Source: DAHUXD01 sp963736455 (GTDB lineage Bacteria; Acidobacteriota; Thermoanaerobaculia; UBA5066; Gp7-AA6). Taken from it: DNA of 64,000 nt. Position numbers and translations under genes: made by a program. The stretch covers positions 1-64,000 of the forward strand of contig CAVTON010000001.1 in the NCBI GenBank assembly GCA_963736455.1. Reading direction: 5' to 3'. Under the pieces are notes generated by a model. The model was not told the DNA's origin. It searched no databases and saw only the letters and a program-made list of their open reading frames with translations. Numbering within the stretch: the stretch's first letter is position 1; each line of letters opens with the position of its first letter. Below, one piece after another: positions 19,969 to 27,896 of the stretch.

Positions 19969-20382
19969 ATGACCCTTTCGCCGCGGCGGGCGCGCTGGCT
20001 CGCGGTTTTCTGGGGGCTCTTCCTCCTCGCGCTGACCTCGTGGCCGTCGCCGCCGGAAATCCCGGGCGTCACGTCGATTCCGAACTTCGACAAGCTCTGC
20101 CACGCCGTGCTCTACGGCGTGGAGGGTTTCCTGCTCTTCTTCGCGATCGCCTGGCCGTCGCCGCCCCGGTCGCCCTGGCTCGCGGCGATGTTCGTGGGCG
20201 GCCTGCTCGCGGTGTTCGGCACGCTCGACGAGCTCCATCAGGCCTGGATCCCGGGCCGCTCGATGGAGGGGGCCGACGCCCTGACCGACTCGATCGCCGG
20301 GTTCGCGGGCGGCCTGGCCGCCGCGCTCGCGAGCCGACGCCGATCTACCGCGGAGCCGACGGCGACGCTTCTTCGACCCTGA
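19969..20382 (+). CDS. VanZ-like family membrane protein
   Basis: Small polytopic membrane protein of 137 residues resembling the VanZ-like family. Visible features are a first hydrophobic helix (residues 10-25), the NFDKLCHAVLYGVEGFLLFF segment matching the family DKxxH-Y pattern, a third helix, and DELHQAWIPGRSMEGADALTDSIAGFAGG matching DExxQ...PGR...D. Function is poorly defined beyond teicoplanin resistance for VanZ itself, so no role is assigned. It begins right after the operon terminator and its end overlaps the convergent CRTAC1-type gene by 38 bp. Confidence 0.8.
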   Translation: MTLSPRRARWLAVFWGLFLLALTSWPSPPEIPGVTSIPNFDKLCHAVLYGVEGFLLFFAIAWPSPPRSPWLAAMFVGGLLAVFGTLDELHQAWIPGRSMEGADALTDSIAGFAGGLAAALASRRRSTAEPTATLLRP

Positions 20383-21984
20383 CGTACTTTCCGGCCGGCA
20401 GATCCGAGAGGGTCTGCACGGCCCCGGACGGCCAGTCGATCGTCAGCGTCCGGACGGATTTTTCGCCGCCGAGGCCGAAGAGCACCCGGGGGTCCGAGGA
20501 CGAGAGATAGCTCGAGCCGGCCTGGACGAAGCGGGTGAGCCGTTTGCCGCCGGGTGTCTCCGCGACCAGGCGCGCCCCGATGCCCTGGCGATTGGACTTC
20601 GTTCCGACGAGCTCGACGCCGAGCCAGTTCCCGTGGGTGCCATCGTTGCGGAGCAGCTGGATCGGGCCGCCGGAGTTGGACACGGCGACGTCGGGGTCGC
20701 CGTCGTTGTCGTAGTCGGCGACCGCGGAGCCTCGGCCGACGTATTCCCCGTTCACCTCGAGGCCGCACTCGCGGTTCCGAAACCGCCCGGTGCCGTCGTT
20801 CCAGAGCAGCATCAGCGGTTGTTCCGCGCGAACGTCGGCCCCCCGGGGACGGTCGTAGATGTGGCCGTCGGTGACGAAGACGTCCAGGTGGCCGTCGCCG
20901 TCCACGTCTAAGAAGTTCAATCCGAACTTGACGTACCTCGCGGTCGGCGGCCCGAATCCCGAGGACACGGACCGGTCTTCGAAAACGCCGGATCCGAGGT
21001 TGCCGTAGTACTCGTTGGTCTCGTTCTCGAAATTGGCCACCCCGAGATCGGGCAGCCCGTCTCCGTCGAGATCGCCCGCGTCCACGCCCATTCCGCCCTG
21101 AGGGTTGCCCTCGAGGCCGAAACCCGTGCCGGAGCTGATCGAGATGTCCTCGAAGCGGCCGCCCCCGAGGTTCCGGAACAGAAAGTTCATCATCTCGTCG
21201 TTGGCGACGTAAAGATCGGGCTTTCCGTCGTGATCCACGTCCACGAAGACCGCGCCGAGGGCCTTTCCGATTGCGTGGCCGAGGCCGGCGGAGCGGGTCA
21301 CGTTGCGGAAGGTCCCGTCGCCGTTGTTGCGATAGAGGACGCTCAGAGTGCCGTCGTACATCACCGGAGGGCAGTAGTCGCGTCGGCCGGTCGCCGGGTC
21401 GCCGCAGAAGAGGTCCTTGTCCCGGCGGTCGTCGGCGTACTGGGCCACGAAGAGGTCGAGATAGCCGTCGCCGTCGAAGTCCCCCAGGCCGCGCTGGTCC
21501 CCCAGCGCGGTCCGCCGACGCCGGCCTTCGCCGTCACGTCCGTGAACGTGCCGTTTCCGTTGTTGTGCAGCAGGACGTTGCCGCCGTAGTTCGTGACATA
21601 GAGGTCCACGAAGCCGTCGTTGTCGTAGTCGGCCGCGATGGCGCCCATCCCGTAGCCGGTGTCCTTCAGGCCCGCTTTCTCGGTCACGTCGGTGAACGTT
21701 CCGTCGTGATTGTTGCGATACAACCGGTTGCGCGACCGGGGCAGCTTTGCCGGCGGCAGGGGTCCCGACTGCACGACGTAGAGGTCCATCCAGCCGTCGC
21801 GGTCGTAGTCGAGCCAGGCGAGGCCGGACCCCATGATCTCGGGGAAACGGTGCCCGGGCGTCGCGCCCCGGTCGTGTGAGAAGCGGAGGCCAGCGGAAGC
21901 GGCGACGTCCCGGAGCGTGACCGGGCAGCCGCCGGACGCGGCTCCGGAAACGAGGGCGGCTCCGAGGAGGGCGGCGAGCATCAT
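20345..21984 (-). CDS. CRTAC1-type FG-GAP/UnbV repeat protein, frameshifted
   Basis: Secreted beta-propeller-like protein. From the ATG at 21984 come a signal-like leader (MMLAALLGAALVSGAASGGC), FG-GAP/VCBS repeats with calcium-type DxDxDG loops (DYDRDGWMDLYVV, DYDNDGFVDLYV) and then, in another frame, DFDGDGYLDLFVAQY, DVDHDGKPDLYVAND, DLDGDGLPDLGVANF, DVDGDGHLDVFVTDG, DYDNDGDPDVAVSNSG and a C-terminal ASPIC/UnbV domain. The two frames join if one G is added to the five-G run at 21481-21485 (read on the minus strand after AAW), giving AAWGDFDGDGYLDLF. So it is either a sequencing indel, a recent null mutation or a slippage site. It overlaps the upstream TPR gene by four bases. Confidence 0.85.
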
Positions 21985-23327
21985 GACGCGCCCGCGGCCC
22001 TCGATCGCTCGGCCAGCAGCAGAAGCTCGAGAGGCGCGTCGTCCGGGGCGAGCTGGAGGGCCTTCTCCAGGGCACGAACCGCCTCGGCGTGGCGGCCCAG
22101 GCGGGAGAGGGCCAGAGCCTGGCCCCGAAGAGAATCGGGGCTCTCGGGAAGGGATCGAAATCGCGCCAGCGCATCCGAGGTCTTGCCCGCTTCGAGCTGC
22201 TTCCAGGCCAGGGCCGCGGAGGCCTTTTGCGCGTTGGAGGCGGACACCGCGTCGAGCGCCCGTTCGTAGAGGGCGTGGTGCGTCGCGAGCTCGCGGCCGG
22301 CTTCGTCCGTCTTTCCCTCGCGCTGGAGGAGCCGGCCGAGCGCGAAGTGGGCGCCGGGAAGATTCGGGGAGAGCTCGACGGCGCGGCGATACGCCTTTTC
22401 GGCGCCCGGAAGATTCCCGGCGGCCTCGAGAGCCCGGCCATAGTCGAGCTGATAGGCGGCCACGGCGCCGTTGCTCCGAACCGCCCGCTCGAGCTCTCGC
22501 AGCGCGTCGGCCGGCCGGCCCGCCGCGAGGTACAGGCGGCCGAGGTCGTGGCGCAGCGCGGCGTCTTCGGGGTCGGCCTGGAGGGCCGCCTCGTAGGCGG
22601 CGGCCGCTTCATCGGGTTTTCCGGCCCTCTCGCAGACGTTCGCAAGCAGGGCCAGCGTCCGCGAGTCCGTCGCGCCGAGGCTCCGCGCCTTCTCGAGCTG
22701 CCGGGCGGCCTCCTCGAGGCGCTCCTGGCCGGCGAGCGCCCGTCCGTAGGCGAGAGCGAGGCTCGAGTCGGCCGGGAACGACGCGATGGCCTCGACGATC
22801 ACCGCGTTGCCCTGGGCGGTCTTCTCGGTCGCCCAGAGGTACTCGGCGAGCGCCCGGCGCGGGTCCGGGCGGGAAGGCTCGAGAGCGATCAGCTTCTCGT
22901 ACGTCGCGACCGTGCGCGCGTCCTCCGCCGCGGCGTATGCGGAGGCGAGGGCGGCGAGGGGCCCGGCCTGCCCGGGCTTGAGGGCGACGACCTCTTCGTA
23001 TTCTCGGGCGGCTTCGATCGGCTTGCCCGCCGCCGTGAGCGTGAGGCCATAGATGAATCGCGCCTCGGCGCTGCGCGGACCGAAGGCGGCCGCGAGGCGT
23101 CCCTCGTCCACCGCCTCCGGAATCCGGCGCTGAGGAAGCAGCGCGAGCGCGAGGTTCCCGTGGGCCCGCGCCGACTTCGGGTCGGCGTCCACGGCCAGGC
23201 GCAGCTCCTTCTCGGCCGCGGCGTACTGCTTGTGGGAGAGCAATTGCTCGCCCCGCGTCAGGGGATCGGCCGCGGGCGTCGGCTCCGGGCGCACGGCGGC
23301 CAGCAGGAGCGCCAGCAGGATCGACAC
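21981..23327 (-). CDS. Secreted TPR-repeat protein (GTG start)
   Basis: A 448-residue protein with a short hydrophobic leader (MSILLALLLAAVRPEPTPAA) followed by about ten tetratricopeptide-type helical pairs (for example GNLALALLPQRRIPEAVDEGRLAAAFGP-like, LAALASAYAAAEDARTVATYEKLIAL-like). TPR solenoids mediate protein-protein contacts; no enzymatic domain is seen. It is the first gene of a two-gene unit with the CRTAC1-type protein (ATGA overlap), so the pair may act together in the periplasm. The start is GTG with no Shine-Dalgarno sequence but a TAAGAT box six bases upstream. Confidence 0.85.
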   Translation of the reverse strand: MSILLALLLAAVRPEPTPAADPLTRGEQLLSHKQYAAAEKELRLAVDADPKSARAHGNLALALLPQRRIPEAVDEGRLAAAFGPRSAEARFIYGLTLTAAGKPIEAAREYEEVVALKPGQAGPLAALASAYAAAEDARTVATYEKLIALEPSRPDPRRALAEYLWATEKTAQGNAVIVEAIASFPADSSLALAYGRALAGQERLEEAARQLEKARSLGATDSRTLALLANVCERAGKPDEAAAAYEAALQADPEDAALRHDLGRLYLAAGRPADALRELERAVRSNGAVAAYQLDYGRALEAAGNLPGAEKAYRRAVELSPNLPGAHFALGRLLQREGKTDEAGRELATHHALYERALDAVSASNAQKASAALAWKQLEAGKTSDALARFRSLPESPDSLRGQALALSRLGRHAEAVRALEKALQLAPDDAPLELLLLAERSRAAGAS

Positions 23328-23333
23328 CGGGAC

Positions 23334-23339
23334 ATCTTA
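23334..23339 (-). promoter_or_regulatory. -10 box (TAAGAT) for the TPR gene, probably leaderless
   Basis: TAAGAT on the minus strand ends six bases before the GTG at 23327. A transcript from it would begin at or next to the start codon. No ribosome binding site is present. No clear -35. Confidence 0.5.
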
Positions 23340-23385
23340 ATTCGGAACTGAAACGGAGACCGGTCCGCCGGGAGGGGGCCGGGAT

Positions 23386-24852
23386 CTACTTCTTGAAGAA
23401 ACCTCCGCTGGCGCCGGCGCTGCCCTGGCTCGCCGCGGCTCGTCCGCCGCCTTCGGCGAGCATCAGCCTCTGGTTGAGCTCCTTGATGCGCTCGTTCAAC
23501 TGGGCGATCTTCTGCTGGAACTCGCGGCCGACCCGCTCGGAGTCCGTCTTCAGGCGGGCGTTGTCGGCCTCCAGGTCGGTCAAAACCTGGTCCCGGCCCT
23601 CGATCACTCGTTTCTGATCCCTCAGCTCCATCATGAACTTGTTGGTCTCCTCGTCCTTTTCGGTGAGGCGCAACTTCCACTTCTCCTCCTGCTCCTCGTA
23701 GAGCCGCTTGATCTCGAGAAGCTGGGTGATCTGCGAGAAATCGCTGTCCGATGCCATGAGGCCTCCTCGCTGGTCTTCCTCGATCTGCGGGAAAAGCTTG
23801 CGGAGCTTGAGGGAGAGGTCTTCCGGGTCGGTCGAGAGCTCCATCGCCTTGGCGTAGGTGATCCGCCGGTTCACGAGCAGCGCGATGAGGGACTGGTTCA
23901 TCGACTGCATCTTGTAGTAGTTGACCGAGTTCTCGATCTCCTCGTGGATCTCCTTGACCTCGCCCGCGAGGATGTGCTTCGCGATCTTCGGCGAGTTGAC
24001 CATGATCTCGACGACCGGCGCCCGGCCGGAGCCGTCGGACGTCTCGATCAGGCTCATCGAGCAGATCGCCTGGAGGACGATCGAGAGCTGCGAACGCACC
24101 TGCGCCTGTTGTTCCTGCGGGCAGGAGTCGACGATCCGGTCGATCGACTGCGCGGCGCTGTTGGTGTGCAGCGTCGAGAAGACGAGGTGTCCCGTCTCGG
24201 CCGCCGTGATCGCGGTCTGCATGGTCATCCAGTCGCGCATCTCGCCGACCATGATGACGTCGGGGTCCTGCCGGAACATGTTCTTCAGCGCCTCGTTGAA
24301 GCTGGGCGAATCCGTCGACACCTCGCGCTGAGACACGGCGGCCTTGCCGTCGGCGAACAGAAATTCGATCGGATCCTCGATCGTGACGATGTGGACCGGA
24401 CGCTTTTCGATGATGGACCGCATGATGCCGGCGAGCGTCGTGGACTTGCCCGAGCCCGTCGGTCCCGTGATGAGAACGAGGCCCTTCTGGAGGTGAACGA
24501 AGCTCTCGAGCACCTCGGGCAGGCTCAGCTCGGAGATCGAGGGCAGCTTGAAGGGAATCCGCCGGAAGACCGCCGCATACGAGCCGCGTTGGACGAATAT
24601 GTTGCACCGGAACCGCGCCACGCCGGTCAGGCCGTAGCCCACGTCGACCGACTGGTGGGCCTCGAGCCGGTCCTTCTGGGCGGGAGTCAGAATCGAGAGG
24701 AGCATCTCCTCGAGGTCCTTCGGCTGGAGGGCATCCGCGTTCAAGGGGATCAGGCGTCCCTTGATCCGCAGGAGAGGAGGTCTCATGGGCTTCAGATGGA
24801 GGTCCGAGGCCTCCTTCTTGGCCATGAATTTCAGGAGCTCGGAGAGCGTCAA
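23386..24852 (-). CDS. pilT: PilT/PilU-like type IV pilus ATPase with coiled-coil tail
   Basis: Hexameric ATPase of the type IV pilus retraction family. From TTG 24852 the protein is 488 residues: N-terminal LSELLKFMAKKEASDLHL, Walker A GPTGSGKST (130-138), the Asp box TIEDPIEF, Walker B DPDVIMVGEMRD and the His box GHLVFSTLHTNSA. The PilT-specific AIRNLIRE is not found, so PilU-like is equally possible. Residues from about 366 form a charged coiled coil (LLEIKRLYEEQEEKWKLRLT) and a Gly/Ala tail, absent from standard 340-370 residue members. An internal ATG at 23757 has a strong ribosome site. ATG 24825 is the alternative start, but it would cut the first helix. Confidence 0.9.
   Translation of the reverse strand: MTLSELLKFMAKKEASDLHLKPMRPPLLRIKGRLIPLNADALQPKDLEEMLLSILTPAQKDRLEAHQSVDVGYGLTGVARFRCNIFVQRGSYAAVFRRIPFKLPSISELSLPEVLESFVHLQKGLVLITGPTGSGKSTTLAGIMRSIIEKRPVHIVTIEDPIEFLFADGKAAVSQREVSTDSPSFNEALKNMFRQDPDVIMVGEMRDWMTMQTAITAAETGHLVFSTLHTNSAAQSIDRIVDSCPQEQQAQVRSQLSIVLQAICSMSLIETSDGSGRAPVVEIMVNSPKIAKHILAGEVKEIHEEIENSVNYYKMQSMNQSLIALLVNRRITYAKAMELSTDPEDLSLKLRKLFPQIEEDQRGGLMASDSDFSQITQLLEIKRLYEEQEEKWKLRLTEKDEETNKFMMELRDQKRVIEGRDQVLTDLEADNARLKTDSERVGREFQQKIAQLNERIKELNQRLMLAEGGGRAAASQGSAGASGGFFKK
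23762..23768 (-). promoter_or_regulatory. Internal Shine-Dalgarno within the pilT-like gene
   Basis: GAGGAGG on the minus strand lies four bases before an in-frame ATG at 23757. Initiation there would produce a separate 123-residue coiled-coil protein starting MASDSDFSQI, from 23757 down to 23386. Most internal sites of this kind are chance, but the position exactly at the domain border is notable. Confidence 0.4.
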
Positions 24853-24861
24853 AGTGTAACG

Positions 24862-24867
24862 ATTATA
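24862..24867 (-). promoter_or_regulatory. -10 box (TATAAT) for the pilT-like gene, probably leaderless
   Basis: A perfect TATAAT on the minus strand ends nine bases before the TTG at 24852, within the 20-bp gap after the tRNA nucleotidyltransferase gene. No ribosome binding site precedes the TTG. No clear -35 at 16-18 bases. Confidence 0.6.
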
Positions 24868-24872
24868 GCCGG

Positions 24873-26102
24873 TTACGGAATCTCCCGGACCTGTCCGATC
24901 AGCCAGTGTCGGGCTTCCCGACGGTTGGCGACCTCTCCCAGGGCCCCCGCAACCCGGACGGCGCGGAGCAGCTCGCCGACCCGCGGCCCCTCCGCGAGCC
25001 CCAGCCATCGGACCACGTCGTGGCCGCTCACGGCGACGGGTTTTCGACGGGCCCGCAGGAGCGGGCGCAGGCGGCGCGCCCGGCGGCGGCCGGCCCCGCC
25101 GAGGCGCTCGAGGAGCGCGAGGGCCTCCGGCGCGAGCACGCCGGCTTCGAGGATCCAGCTCCACTTCTGCCGTTCGGTCCGCAGGCGACGGGACGCCGCA
25201 ACGAGCTCGACGAGCCGGGCGACGTCGCGACTCTCGTCGCGGGCCCATCGCCGCCCGGCGAGCCATGCCCGCGTTTCGCCCACAGGGAGCCCGAGACGGA
25301 GCGCGATCATCGCGAGCCGCAAACGGCGGCGGGTCGCCGGAGGGAAGCGGCGCGTCCGCGCGTCGTCGAGGACCTCGAGCGAGCCCGCCAGCGCGGAGGC
25401 TCGGCGGGGCGAGAGGTCGCGCCCGAGCGCGGCGGAGAGGATCCCGGCGCGCGCCGCCCACGCGAGGGCGGCAGCGGCGCGAGGGCTCTCGAGGAGCTTC
25501 GAGAGCTCGGCGGCGACCCGTTCCGGAGCGACGCGCGCAAAGAACGGCGCCGCCTCCCGGCTGGCCCGGAGGACGCCGGCGTCGGGAACGAGGCCGTGCG
25601 ACGCCATGAAGCGCGCCGCCCGCAGGATTCGCAGCCGATCGTCCGCGAGGTTGCCGGGCCGTACGCTCCGCAGCCGGCGCTTCGCAAGGTCCGACAGCCC
25701 GCCGAACGGGTCGAGCAAGTCTCCCGACGCGATGCCGAGGGCGAGCGCGTTGGCGGTGAAGTCCCGCCGGGCGAGATCCGCCTCGATCGATCCTCCCTCG
25801 ACCTCGGCGATGTCGAGCGGCCGGCTTCCCGCGACGCGAAACACGCGGGGGCCCGGACGGTCCTTCGAAAGAAAGACCGCGCGTCCGAGCCCTTCCCGTT
25901 CGAGATCGGCGGCGATCGCCTCCGCGTCTCCCGCGACGGCCACGTCGATCTCGGACGCCGGACGCCCGAGCGCCCGGTCCCGCAGCGCGCCGCCCACGAT
26001 CCACGCCGGGATACTGCGTCGCCGCGCCGCGCGGCCGAGAGCCGCGATCTCCGAGCGCCGCCGGAGGCCCCGCAGGGCGCGCTTTCGCTGGTTCGAATCC
26101 AC
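24873..26102 (-). CDS. CCA tRNA nucleotidyltransferase / poly(A) polymerase family
   Basis: Class II nucleotidyltransferase that adds or repairs tRNA 3'-CCA or, in some members, adds poly(A). The product (409 residues from GTG 26102) has the head-domain signature IVGGALRDRALGRPASEIDVAV, RRDFTANALAL, DPFGG and DDRLRILRAARF. The metal motif reads E-I-D rather than the usual D-x-D, a conservative change. The rest is helical and Arg-rich. A GTG at 26150 would add 16 residues but run into divergent gatC. CCA-adding versus A-adding cannot be told by eye. Confidence 0.85.
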   Translation of the reverse strand: MDSNQRKRALRGLRRRSEIAALGRAARRRSIPAWIVGGALRDRALGRPASEIDVAVAGDAEAIAADLEREGLGRAVFLSKDRPGPRVFRVAGSRPLDIAEVEGGSIEADLARRDFTANALALGIASGDLLDPFGGLSDLAKRRLRSVRPGNLADDRLRILRAARFMASHGLVPDAGVLRASREAAPFFARVAPERVAAELSKLLESPRAAAALAWAARAGILSAALGRDLSPRRASALAGSLEVLDDARTRRFPPATRRRLRLAMIALRLGLPVGETRAWLAGRRWARDESRDVARLVELVAASRRLRTERQKWSWILEAGVLAPEALALLERLGGAGRRRARRLRPLLRARRKPVAVSGHDVVRWLGLAEGPRVGELLRAVRVAGALGEVANRREARHWLIGQVREIP

Positions 26103-26111
26103 GTTCGGCTC

Positions 26112-26117
26112 TACAAT
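26112..26117 (+). promoter_or_regulatory. -10 box (TACAAT) for gatC, very short leader
   Basis: TACAAT ends seven bases before the gatC ATG at 26125; GAGG lies between them. A transcript would have almost no leader. The box overlaps the 5' region of the divergent nucleotidyltransferase gene. Confidence 0.5.
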
Positions 26118-26124
26118 TTCGAGG

Positions 26125-26430
26125 ATGACATCCGATCGCCCCGTTGTCACCCCGGAGGTCGTCCGGAAGGTGGCGGAGCTGGCCCGTTTGCGAGTGGACG
26201 ACGCGGACCTGGGCCGCTGGGCGGGTCAGCTTTCGCGGATCGTCGCCTACATCGATCAGCTCTCGGCGATCCCCGAGGAGGCCTTCGGCGCTGCGGCGCC
26301 GGGTCCCGCGACGCCCGTCCGGCCCGACGAGCCCCGCCCGGGCTGCGGCGAGGAGGCGCTCGAGGCGAACGCTCCGCGCCGCCTCCACGGCTACGGCGTC
26401 GTGCCGCGAGTCGTCGGCTCGGGATCTTAG
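26125..26430 (+). CDS. gatC: Asp-tRNA(Asn)/Glu-tRNA(Gln) amidotransferase subunit C
   Basis: GatC stabilises the GatCAB complex that converts mischarged Glu-tRNA(Gln) or Asp-tRNA(Asn) to the correct form. The 101-residue product has VRKVAELARLRVDDADLGRW, the helix QLSRIVAYIDQLSAI and the C-terminal RPDEPRPG and NAPRRLHGYGVVPRVV segments. Its TAG overlaps the GTG of gatA by one base. gatB is not in this window. Confidence 0.94.
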   Translation: MTSDRPVVTPEVVRKVAELARLRVDDADLGRWAGQLSRIVAYIDQLSAIPEEAFGAAAPGPATPVRPDEPRPGCGEEALEANAPRRLHGYGVVPRVVGSGS

Positions 26431-27896
26431 TGCCGGGTCAGCACATCGCGGCGGGGGTCGTGCAGACGGCGGCCGACGTGTCGGCGCGCCGGAAGACGGC
26501 GGTCCGCGTGGTCGAGGAGTCCCTGTCCCGCATCGCGGAGGGAGACGGGCGCATCCGGGCGTTCCTCGAGGTCACGGGCGACCGGGCTCTCGCGGAGGCC
26601 GAGGGCGTCGACGCGCGCGTGGCCGCCGGGGAGGCGCTGCCTCTGGCCGGAGTTCCGCTCGCCATGAAGGACAACCTCTGGGTGGAAGGCCGGCGGACGA
26701 CCTGCGCTTCCCGCATCCTCGAGGGATTCCGGCCCCCCGGGGATTCCACCGTCGCGGCGAGGCTGCGGCGGGCGGGAGCCGTCTTCATCGGGCGCGCCAA
26801 CATGGACGAGTTCGCGATGGGATCCTCGACGGAGAACAGCGCGAGCCACGTCACGCGCAATCCGTGGGATCCCGAGCGCGTTCCGGGCGGTTCTTCGGGC
26901 GGAAGCGCCGCCGCCGTCGCGGCCCGATTCGTGCCGGGCGGCCTCGGCTCCGATACCGGCGGTTCGATCCGACAGCCGGCCGCCTGCTGCGGCGTCGTCG
27001 GCTTCAAGCCCACCTACGGGCGGGTGTCGCGGTACGGGCTGGTCGCCTTCGCGTCGTCGCTCGATCAGGTCGGACCGCTCGCCCGCTCGGTCGCGGATGC
27101 CGCGCGGCTGTATCGGGTCGTCGCGGGATTCGACCCGCTCGACTCGACGACGGTCCCGCAGGACCCGGGCGACCCGGAGGCGGCGCTCGCACGCGGCGTG
27201 GAGGGAATGCGAGTGGGATTTCTCGAGGAGGCGGCCGGCGAGGGTCTCGATCCGGAGGTCGCGGCGGACGCCGAGGCGGCCCGGGAAATCTTCCGCGACG
27301 CGGGCGCGGAGGTCGTGCCGGTGTCGGTCCCGCGCGCGTCGGCCGCGATCGCGATCTACTACGTGCTCGCCAGCGCCGAGGCGTCCTCGAATCTGGCGCG
27401 GTTCGACGGCGTGCGATACGGACCGAGGGTGACGGACGCGGACCTCCGATCGCTCTACGTCGAGACGCGGACCGCCGGATTCGGCCCCGAGGTCAAACGC
27501 CGCATTCTGCTCGGCACCTTCGCGCTGGCGTCGGGCTACTACGAGGCGTACTACGGCCGGGCGATGCGCGTGCGGCAGCTGCTCGGAGCCGATTTCGACC
27601 GCGCGTTCGCGAAGGTCGACGTCATCGTCTGCCCCTCGATCCCGGGGCCGGCGTTCCGGATCGGCGAGCGCACCGACGATCCGCTGACGATGTACCTCTC
27701 GGATGTGTTCACCGTGCCGGCCTCCCTCGCCGGCCTGCCGGCCATCTCGATCCCTTCGCGCCTGACGCGCGGGGGTCTTCCCCTCGGGATCCAGGTGCTC
27801 GGCCCCCGCTTCGGCGAGGACGCCGTCTTCGCGGCCGCGAGCGTCTTCGAGGCGAGAGCGGGTTTTCCGGATGCCGTTCCTGGAATCCCGGCTTAG
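26430..27896 (+). CDS. gatA: Glutamyl-tRNA(Gln) amidotransferase subunit A (GTG start)
   Basis: GatA is the glutaminase of GatCAB, an amidase-signature enzyme. The 488-residue product has the catalytic lysine in LAMKDN (Lys80), the Gly/Ser-rich VPGGSSGGSAAAVAAR and GLGSDTGGSIRQPA with the cis-Ser and nucleophile Ser, and GVVGFKPTYGRVSRYG. The GTG at 26430 follows directly on the gatC stop, and the downstream amidase gene overlaps its 3' end by 26 bp. Confidence 0.96.
   Translation: MPGQHIAAGVVQTAADVSARRKTAVRVVEESLSRIAEGDGRIRAFLEVTGDRALAEAEGVDARVAAGEALPLAGVPLAMKDNLWVEGRRTTCASRILEGFRPPGDSTVAARLRRAGAVFIGRANMDEFAMGSSTENSASHVTRNPWDPERVPGGSSGGSAAAVAARFVPGGLGSDTGGSIRQPAACCGVVGFKPTYGRVSRYGLVAFASSLDQVGPLARSVADAARLYRVVAGFDPLDSTTVPQDPGDPEAALARGVEGMRVGFLEEAAGEGLDPEVAADAEAAREIFRDAGAEVVPVSVPRASAAIAIYYVLASAEASSNLARFDGVRYGPRVTDADLRSLYVETRTAGFGPEVKRRILLGTFALASGYYEAYYGRAMRVRQLLGADFDRAFAKVDVIVCPSIPGPAFRIGERTDDPLTMYLSDVFTVPASLAGLPAISIPSRLTRGGLPLGIQVLGPRFGEDAVFAAASVFEARAGFPDAVPGIPA

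Noticed and set aside
26085..26110. tRNA T-arm-like GGTTCGAATCC
   Set aside because: The flanking bases do not pair into T-stem or acceptor; the sequence encodes part of the nucleotidyltransferase N-terminus.
24853..26388. Upstream extension of the pilT-like frame to 1000 codons
   Set aside because: The extension lies over the nucleotidyltransferase gene in another frame and has no recognisable domain.
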